Positions 58,759 through 64,000 of a stretch of DNA of 64,000 bases are shown here, one piece after another (the stretch's first letter is position 1; each line of letters begins with the position of its first letter). The stretch covers positions 124,001 to 188,000 of the forward strand of contig NZ_JXQI01000060.1 in the NCBI RefSeq assembly GCF_000834015.1. The letters are read 5' to 3'. The notes below the pieces were generated by a model. It saw only the letters and a list, made by a program, of their open reading frames with translations. It ran no database searches and was not told the DNA's origin. The position numbers and the translations under genes are program-made. The stretch comes from Prevotella pectinovora. Its GTDB lineage: Bacteria > Bacteroidota > Bacteroidia > Bacteroidales > Bacteroidaceae.

Positions 58759-60837
58759 CTATTCCTCGTCGTCTCTCTTCAGAGCCGGCTTCTTCAGTTC
58801 AGGATAGCTCACTCTCGTATGATAAATGGACTTGAGTCTTTCTATCAACACCTGCTTGGCCATCGCGATGTCGTGGAATGTGATCGGGCAATACTCAAAG
58901 TATCCCTCCTTCAGTTGTCCGTCCACAATCTTGTTCACGATATTGCTGATGCTGAATTCCGTATATTCCGGAAGCGAGCGTGCGGCAGCCTCAACGCTGT
59001 CTGCCATCATCAGGATAGCTTGTTCGCGGGTGAACGGATTAGGGCCTGGATAGGTGAAGAGCGAATCGTCTATAGGCTCATCCGGATGCTCGTTGCGATA
59101 CGACACATAGAAATACTTCGTCATTCCCGCACCATGGTGAGTGCTGATGAAGTCCTTTATCACTCCCGGCAGATTATACTTCTCCGCCAGTTTCAGTCCG
59201 TCTGTCACATGGTTTATCACAATATGTGCGGCATCAATCCTCGACATGTTGTCGAGAGGGTTCACGCCATTCTGGTTCTCAGTGAAGAATGCCGGATTCT
59301 GCATCTTGCCGATGTCATGATACAAGGCTCCTGTACGCACCAGCTGCGCCTTTGCCCCGATCTTCTCGGCGATGGCAGAGGCAAGGTTGCTAACCATTAT
59401 AGAATGCTGGAACGTTCCCGGCGCCACCTCGCTCAACCGGCGCAGCAGGTCCTTGCTGGTATTCGACAGCTCGATGAGCGTAACGTTGGATATGAATCCG
59501 AACGTCTTCTCGATGATGAGCATGAGAGGATACACGAAGAGCAGCATTATACCGTTTATCACGAAATACTTATACATGCTGTTGTCAATGGTAGTGAACG
59601 TATTGTCTGTCATCAGCTGCAGGGCGAAGTAGATGGCGCAGCTCGCCAACGTCACGAAGAGCGCCGTCTTGAAGAGCTGCCCTCGCTGCGATAGTTCCCT
59701 CAGCGAGTATATCGCCACGAGTCCCGCCACGAGCTGCACGATGATGAACTCATACTGATATTTCACCGCCGCCGCACACAACATCACCATCACGATGTGT
59801 GTAAGGAATGCCGTACGCGAGTCCATGAACACACGGATGAATATGGGCGCCATGGCAAAAGGCAGTATGTAGACGCTGAACACATTGTGTTCTATCATCA
59901 GCGACACGAGGATAGGAAAGACGGTGATCATCGCATAGAGCATGGCTATGCTGCGCGGCTTGCTGAAATAGTCGCGGCGGAACATGCCGAGATACATGGT
60001 GAAGAGGATTATGAAGAGCGAAACGAATATCACCTGTCCGGCAATGGTAGAAGGCACGGCGGTTGTGCTGGCGCTACGGCGCTGGGTCTCCTTTTCAAAT
60101 GAACTGAGCACACGGAAGGTGTAGTCGTCAACGATTTCTCCCCTGTCCACGATTTTCTGTCCGGCGAGCACCATACCGCTTGCCAGCGGTATCTGCCCGA
60201 GCAGATCGTTCTTCTCTGCCTCGCTCCTCTCCTTGTCGTATATCAGGTTCGGCTCTATGTATTCGTTGAGATTGCAACGCTGCAGCTGCGCACGGTAGGG
60301 TGCGAGTCTCTCGTCAAGGTATATCTGCTCATAGGCGGTCATTGTTGACAACACTCTGGATATGCGCACGCTGTAAGCAGTCTTGCCGTCAATGACCCTT
60401 ATCATCTTGGTGGTATCCTGGGCTATCGACGAGAATTCCGTCGCCCCCATGATTCCAGACTTGTACAGCTGGTGCAGCTTGTCTGCCACGATGTTGGTGT
60501 AGGTAGCCGGCATACCAGGCAGTCCGCCGGTGAAGTCCTCGAAGAAGCGTGTCATCTGGGCGCTCTCCATATTCTCCTTAAAGTTGAAGTAAGGTTCGAA
60601 GTTGCGCAGCAAGCTGTCGCGCTCCTGCTTTATCGCCTCGTCGGTCTTGTATATCGGGAAGTCGAACTTGGCAATCAGCGAACCATACATCCACGGCTTT
60701 CCCACGTCGTAGCGGAACTGCGGTCCGCTGTTGCGCGGAATAAACAATACGATGATGACCACGGAAATCAGGACCAGCGCCATACGGCTGAGGATCTTCT
60801 TCCATTGGTTGCGTTCAGACATGTCGTACTTATTCAT
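58759..60837 (-). CDS. 7TM-HD membrane phosphohydrolase (PgpH/HDIG family)
   Basis: A 692-residue protein. An N-terminal helix (MALVLISVVIIVLFIP) leads into an extracytoplasmic 7TMR-HDED domain (about 50-270), then about seven membrane helices (about 275-460), then a cytoplasmic HD domain with the HDIG signature in GALYHDIGKMQNPAFFTENQ (about residue 516). Other metal-site segments are VAPGTFQHSIMVSNLASAIA, HIVINHVTDG and FISTHHGAGMTKYFY. Characterised members (PgpH in Listeria) degrade cyclic di-AMP; this is the inferred activity. ATG at 60837 used; Met5 is possible. Confidence 0.9.
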   Translation of the reverse strand: MNKYDMSERNQWKKILSRMALVLISVVIIVLFIPRNSGPQFRYDVGKPWMYGSLIAKFDFPIYKTDEAIKQERDSLLRNFEPYFNFKENMESAQMTRFFEDFTGGLPGMPATYTNIVADKLHQLYKSGIMGATEFSSIAQDTTKMIRVIDGKTAYSVRISRVLSTMTAYEQIYLDERLAPYRAQLQRCNLNEYIEPNLIYDKERSEAEKNDLLGQIPLASGMVLAGQKIVDRGEIVDDYTFRVLSSFEKETQRRSASTTAVPSTIAGQVIFVSLFIILFTMYLGMFRRDYFSKPRSIAMLYAMITVFPILVSLMIEHNVFSVYILPFAMAPIFIRVFMDSRTAFLTHIVMVMLCAAAVKYQYEFIIVQLVAGLVAIYSLRELSQRGQLFKTALFVTLASCAIYFALQLMTDNTFTTIDNSMYKYFVINGIMLLFVYPLMLIIEKTFGFISNVTLIELSNTSKDLLRRLSEVAPGTFQHSIMVSNLASAIAEKIGAKAQLVRTGALYHDIGKMQNPAFFTENQNGVNPLDNMSRIDAAHIVINHVTDGLKLAEKYNLPGVIKDFISTHHGAGMTKYFYVSYRNEHPDEPIDDSLFTYPGPNPFTREQAILMMADSVEAAARSLPEYTEFSISNIVNKIVDGQLKEGYFEYCPITFHDIAMAKQVLIERLKSIYHTRVSYPELKKPALKRDDEE

Positions 60838-61010
60838 ATTCTCATTCTTTTATAAGTCCGGCGCAACGACAAACCAGTGTAGCTGGCGCCAGCATTAATT
60901 ACAGTGTATTATCTCGGTTTTAGCCTCCGAAAAGTACCTATTATATATATATAAGGCACGTTTCAACTGCGAAAATACAAAAAATAATACAACAATTGAT
61001 AAAAAAGTTG

Positions 61011-61018
61011 TATTTTTG
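61011..61018 (+). promoter_or_regulatory. Candidate -7 box of gltX
   Basis: TATTTTTG fits TAnnTTTG and lies 80 bp before the gltX start. No matching -33 element at 19-21 bp. Confidence 0.4.
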
Positions 61019-61097
61019 CACGGTTTAGCATATATCTCTTGCCCAAATGCGGCATTACGAGGTAATAAAATCAATAAATTCACATATACACATAGCA

Positions 61098-62615
61098 ATG
61101 TCAGAAAGAAAAGTTAGGGTGCGTTTCGCACCAAGTCCCACGGGCGCCTTACACATCGGCGGCGTGCGCACAGCATTATACAACTATCTCTTCGCCAAGC
61201 AGCACGGCGGCGATCTCGTGTTCCGTATCGAGGATACCGACTCCAATCGTTTCGTACCCGGTGCTGAAGAATACATCATCGAGTCGTTCAAGTGGCTCGG
61301 CATCAAGTTCGACGAGGGAGTGAGCTTCGGCGGAAACTATGGTCCTTACCGCCAGAGCGAGCGCCGCGACATCTACAAGAAGTACGTAGACCAGCTGCTG
61401 GATGCCGGCAAGGCATACATCGCCTTCGACACTCCTGAGGAGCTCGACGCCAAACGTGCAGAGATAAAGAACTTCCAGTATGATGCACACACCCGCATGC
61501 AGATGCGCAACTCGCTTGCCATGCCAAAGGAGGAGGTTGAAGCCCTCATCGCCGACGGCAAGCAGTATGTAGTGCGTTTCCTCATCCAGCCGGGAGAGGA
61601 GATCCATGTCAACGACATGATCCGCGGCGACGTGGTGATAAAGAGCGACATCCTCGACGACAAGGTGCTCTACAAGAGTGCCGACGAGCTGCCTACCTAT
61701 CATCTCGCCAACATCGTTGACGACCATCTGATGGAGATAAGCCATGTGATACGCGGCGAGGAATGGTTGCCAAGCGCCCCACTCCACGTCCTACTGTACC
61801 GTGCGTTCGGATGGGAAGACACAATGCCACGCTTCGCCCACCTGCCTCTGCTGCTGAAACCAGACGGCAAGGGAAAACTGAGCAAGCGCGATGGCGACCG
61901 CCTCGGATTCCCTGTGTTCCCGCTGGAATGGCACGACCCCAAGACCGGCGACGTGAGCAATGGTTTCCGTGAGAGCGGATATTTCCCGGAGGCAGTAATA
62001 AACTTCCTTGCCCTGCTCGGATGGAACCCAGGCACAGAGCAGGAGCTGTTCTCTCTGCAGGAACTCGTGGAGCAGTTCGACATCACAAAATGCAGCAAGG
62101 CGGGAGCACGCTTCGACTATCAGAAGGGCATCTGGTTCAACCATGAATATATCCTGCGCAAGAGCAACGAGGAGATTGCAGAACTCTTCGCCCCGATCGT
62201 TGCCGGCAACGGCGTGGACGAGTCGATGGAGCGCATCACCAAGGTGGTGTCGATGATGAAAGACCGCGTAAGCTTCGTAAAGGAGCTGTGGCCTCTCTGC
62301 TCATTCTTCTTCATCGCTCCTACGGAATACGACGAGAAGACTGTCCGCAAGCGCTGGAAGGCTGACTCTGCCGTGGTAATGGGCGAACTTGCCGACGTGA
62401 TAGAAGGCATCGACGACTTCTCTCTCGAAAACCAGGAGAAAGTGGTTCTCGCATGGGTGGAGAGCAAGGGTTACAAGCTCGGCGACGTGATGAACGCCTT
62501 CCGTCTGGCTCTCGTCGGCATCGGCAAGGGTCCCGGCATGTTCGACATCACTGCCTTCCTCGGCAAGGAGGAGACACTGAAGAGACTCAGAAAAGCCATT
62601 GAAGTGCTGAAATAA
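61098..62615 (+). CDS. gltX: Glutamyl-tRNA synthetase
   Basis: A class Ib synthetase of 505 residues from the ATG at 61098 ([20 protein letters not shown]); the frame is open to an ATG at 61047, but the family starts directly before RFAPSPTG. The HIGH-type motif is HIGG within [10 protein letters not shown] (about residues 18-21). The KMSKS-type motif is KLSKRDGDR (about 258-266). It charges tRNA-Glu; whether it also makes Glu-tRNA-Gln cannot be told here. Discriminating segments include [20 protein letters not shown] and the C-terminal alpha-helix cage. Next is waaA, about 100 bp on. Confidence 0.96.
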   Translation: MSERKVRVRFAPSPTGALHIGGVRTALYNYLFAKQHGGDLVFRIEDTDSNRFVPGAEEYIIESFKWLGIKFDEGVSFGGNYGPYRQSERRDIYKKYVDQLLDAGKAYIAFDTPEELDAKRAEIKNFQYDAHTRMQMRNSLAMPKEEVEALIADGKQYVVRFLIQPGEEIHVNDMIRGDVVIKSDILDDKVLYKSADELPTYHLANIVDDHLMEISHVIRGEEWLPSAPLHVLLYRAFGWEDTMPRFAHLPLLLKPDGKGKLSKRDGDRLGFPVFPLEWHDPKTGDVSNGFRESGYFPEAVINFLALLGWNPGTEQELFSLQELVEQFDITKCSKAGARFDYQKGIWFNHEYILRKSNEEIAELFAPIVAGNGVDESMERITKVVSMMKDRVSFVKELWPLCSFFFIAPTEYDEKTVRKRWKADSAVVMGELADVIEGIDDFSLENQEKVVLAWVESKGYKLGDVMNAFRLALVGIGKGPGMFDITAFLGKEETLKRLRKAIEVLK

Positions 62616-62631
62616 CAAACCGCATTCTATA

Positions 62632-62671
62632 TGCCCGCTCTCCCTTCCACCGAGGGAGAGCCACAAGGGCA
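62632..62671 (+). repeat. Small G/C-rich palindrome between gltX and waaA
   Basis: CTCTCCCTT and the near-inverse GAGGGAGAG flank CCACC; GCCC and GGGC add an outer stem. No T-tract follows, so it is unlikely to be a full terminator. It resembles the G/C-rich palindromes near 25190. Confidence 0.45.
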
Positions 62672-62717
62672 GAGAGAGAAACTGGAATAAAGAACTAAAA
62701 GCAACAAAGAAGCAGGC

Positions 62718-63941
62718 GTGTACAACATCATTATATATATATACCTTCTTGGTGTGGCGATAGCCAGCCGTTGGAACAGCAAGATACGCAAGATGTGGCG
62801 AGGGGAAAGAGAAACTTTCGACATACTGAGGCAGAAGACAGACCCGAATGCGAAATACCTGTGGTTCCATGCAGCATCGCTCGGAGAGTTTGAGCAGGGA
62901 CGCCCCATAATGGAGCGTCTGCGCAAGAGCCATCCCGAATACAAGATTCTCCTCACATTCTTCTCCCCTTCTGGATACGAAGTGAGGAAGAACTACGAGG
63001 GGGCCGACATCGTCTGCTACCTGCCGCTCGACACTCCGCTCAACGTCAGACGCTTCTTCAAGATAATACACCCGGAGATGGCGTTCTTCATCAAGTATGA
63101 GTTCTGGTGGAACTACATGACATACATGAAGAAACACGACATCCCCGTATACAGCGTGAGCAGCATCTTCCGCCCGCAGCAGGTGTTCTTCCGCTGGTAT
63201 GGCAACAGCTATCGCCGCGTGCTGAACTGCGTCACACGATTCTTCGTGCAGAACGAGAAGAGCCGCGAACTGCTCGCCACACTCGGCATAACGAATGTGG
63301 AGATTACAGGCGACACGCGCTTCGACCGCGTGCTGGAGATAAAGCAGAGCGCAAGTCAGAAGCAGATGCCTATCGTGGATGCCTTCGCCAAGGGCTACAA
63401 AGTGTTCGTTGCCGGAAGCAGCTGGCCGCCAGACGAGGATATCTTCATCCGCTATTTCAACGATCACAAGGACTGGCGCATCGTCATCGCCCCTCATGTG
63501 ATAGGCGAAGACCATCTGCAGCAGATACTCTCGAAGCTCAACCGCACCGCCGTGCGCTACACCCAAACCACTCCCGAAGAGGCAGCCAAGGCTGACTGCC
63601 TGATAATTGACTGCTTCGGACTCCTGTCGAGCATATACTCTTGTGCAAAGGTCACCTATGTGGGTGGCGGATTCGGAGTGGGTATCCACAATGTGCTGGA
63701 GGCTGCCGTATGGAACGTGCCGGTGATATTCGGCCCCAACAACAAGCGTTTCCAGGAGGCTCAGGAACTGCTCGCCACACAGGGCGGAATGGAGATAAAC
63801 AGCTACGAGGACTTTGAGAGAATCATGGACCGCTTCGACTCTGACGCCGAATATCTCAGCATTTCGTCTGATCTGGCCGGTGCCTATGTGAAGACGAAAG
63901 CCGGTGCTGCCGACAAGGTTATCAAGGGTATGGGACTATAA
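62718..63941 (+). CDS. waaA: 3-deoxy-D-manno-octulosonic acid (Kdo) transferase
   Basis: A 407-residue inner-membrane-associated glycosyltransferase that adds Kdo to lipid A precursor. The start is GTG at 62718 with AGCAGG just upstream; the product opens with the membrane anchor YNIIIYIYLLGVAIASRW. The glycosyltransferase N-domain follows (LWFHAASLGEFEQGRPIMER; LTFFSPSGYEVRKNYEGADI; FFIKYEFWWNYMTYMKKHDI), then the C-domain with AGSSWPPDEDIFIRYFNDHK, VIAPHVIGEDHLQQIL and YVGGGFGVGIHNVLEAAVWN. Complete. Confidence 0.93.
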   Translation: MYNIIIYIYLLGVAIASRWNSKIRKMWRGERETFDILRQKTDPNAKYLWFHAASLGEFEQGRPIMERLRKSHPEYKILLTFFSPSGYEVRKNYEGADIVCYLPLDTPLNVRRFFKIIHPEMAFFIKYEFWWNYMTYMKKHDIPVYSVSSIFRPQQVFFRWYGNSYRRVLNCVTRFFVQNEKSRELLATLGITNVEITGDTRFDRVLEIKQSASQKQMPIVDAFAKGYKVFVAGSSWPPDEDIFIRYFNDHKDWRIVIAPHVIGEDHLQQILSKLNRTAVRYTQTTPEEAAKADCLIIDCFGLLSSIYSCAKVTYVGGGFGVGIHNVLEAAVWNVPVIFGPNNKRFQEAQELLATQGGMEINSYEDFERIMDRFDSDAEYLSISSDLAGAYVKTKAGAADKVIKGMGL

Positions 63942-64000
63942 TGGAATAATCACGACCGACTTCCTGTCAGCAGGACAACAAACAATATGACAAGCCCCGA
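63942..64000 (+). other. Window end; possible start of the next gene
   Basis: An ATG at 63987-63989 (ATG ACA AGC CCC) with a weak AGCAGGAC-like sequence 15 bp upstream may begin the next plus-strand gene, but only four codons are visible. Confidence 0.2.

Noticed and set aside
62301..63689. 462-codon minus-strand frame
   Set aside because: Antisense to gltX and waaA, both with clear family motifs.

Overview
The window reads as chromosomal DNA of a Prevotella-like member of the Bacteroidales. The support is: promoters of the TAnnTTTG / TTTG type, several secreted proteins with type IX secretion (Por) style C-terminal tails, OMP_b-brl_3-type TonB-dependent receptor and FadL-type porin genes, a 330-residue malate dehydrogenase of the Bacteroidetes type, and the rpsU - recombinase - hpf - tRNA - tuf - secE - nusG - rplKAJL - rpoBC gene order usual in this order. 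No species assignment is made.

Layout. 1-6942: an RDD membrane protein gene (cut by the window edge) faces a six-gene cluster coding for a SpoIIM-like protein, a multi-pass membrane protein with an Asn-rich tail, DUF4129, DUF4350, a MoxR ATPase and DUF58. 6939-10899: a TonB-dependent receptor and a phosphate-selective-type porin. 11121-23160: four large secreted proteins in a row on the minus strand, rich in choice-of-anchor J, Ig-like/ASH and CnaB-like modules. 23161-26246: about 3 kb without a recognisable intact gene, holding dispersed repeats, a MITE-like element and decayed frames. 26247-31976: trpS, a secreted protein with YD-like motifs, the NifU-like/GGGtGRT pair and a truncated RhuM gene. 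32076-34151: a GH20 hexosaminidase. 34721-50255 (all minus strand): the transcription/translation cluster from rpsU to rpoC with six tRNA-bearing positions condensed into five tRNA genes (Thr, Tyr, Gly, Thr, Trp). 50449-64000: aminopeptidase P followed by a reading frame broken by two TGA codons, malate dehydrogenase, gamma-carbonic anhydrase, PriA, a FadL-like porin, an HDIG 7TM phosphohydrolase, GltX and Kdo transferase WaaA.

How the genes work together. The rpsU-rpoC stretch supplies ribosomal proteins, elongation factor, secretion translocase subunit, antitermination factor and RNA polymerase; a promoter before the tRNAs, a terminator after tuf and an attenuator-like hairpin between rplL and rpoB suggest it is divided into separately tuned units. 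The MoxR cluster is a membrane-associated chaperone-like module of unsettled function. The outer-surface genes (receptor, porins, secreted multi-domain proteins, hexosaminidase) fit a glycan-feeding gut or oral anaerobe.

The least explained material is repeat DNA: a 187-bp element with perfect 20-bp terminal inverted repeats, many single copies of that end motif in intergenic DNA, a separate ~300-bp element present twice in opposite orientation that carries a 22-bp-period array of palindromes, and a nested cruciform after mdh. One pair of these elements sits between rpsU and the recombinase gene, inside an otherwise conserved gene order.
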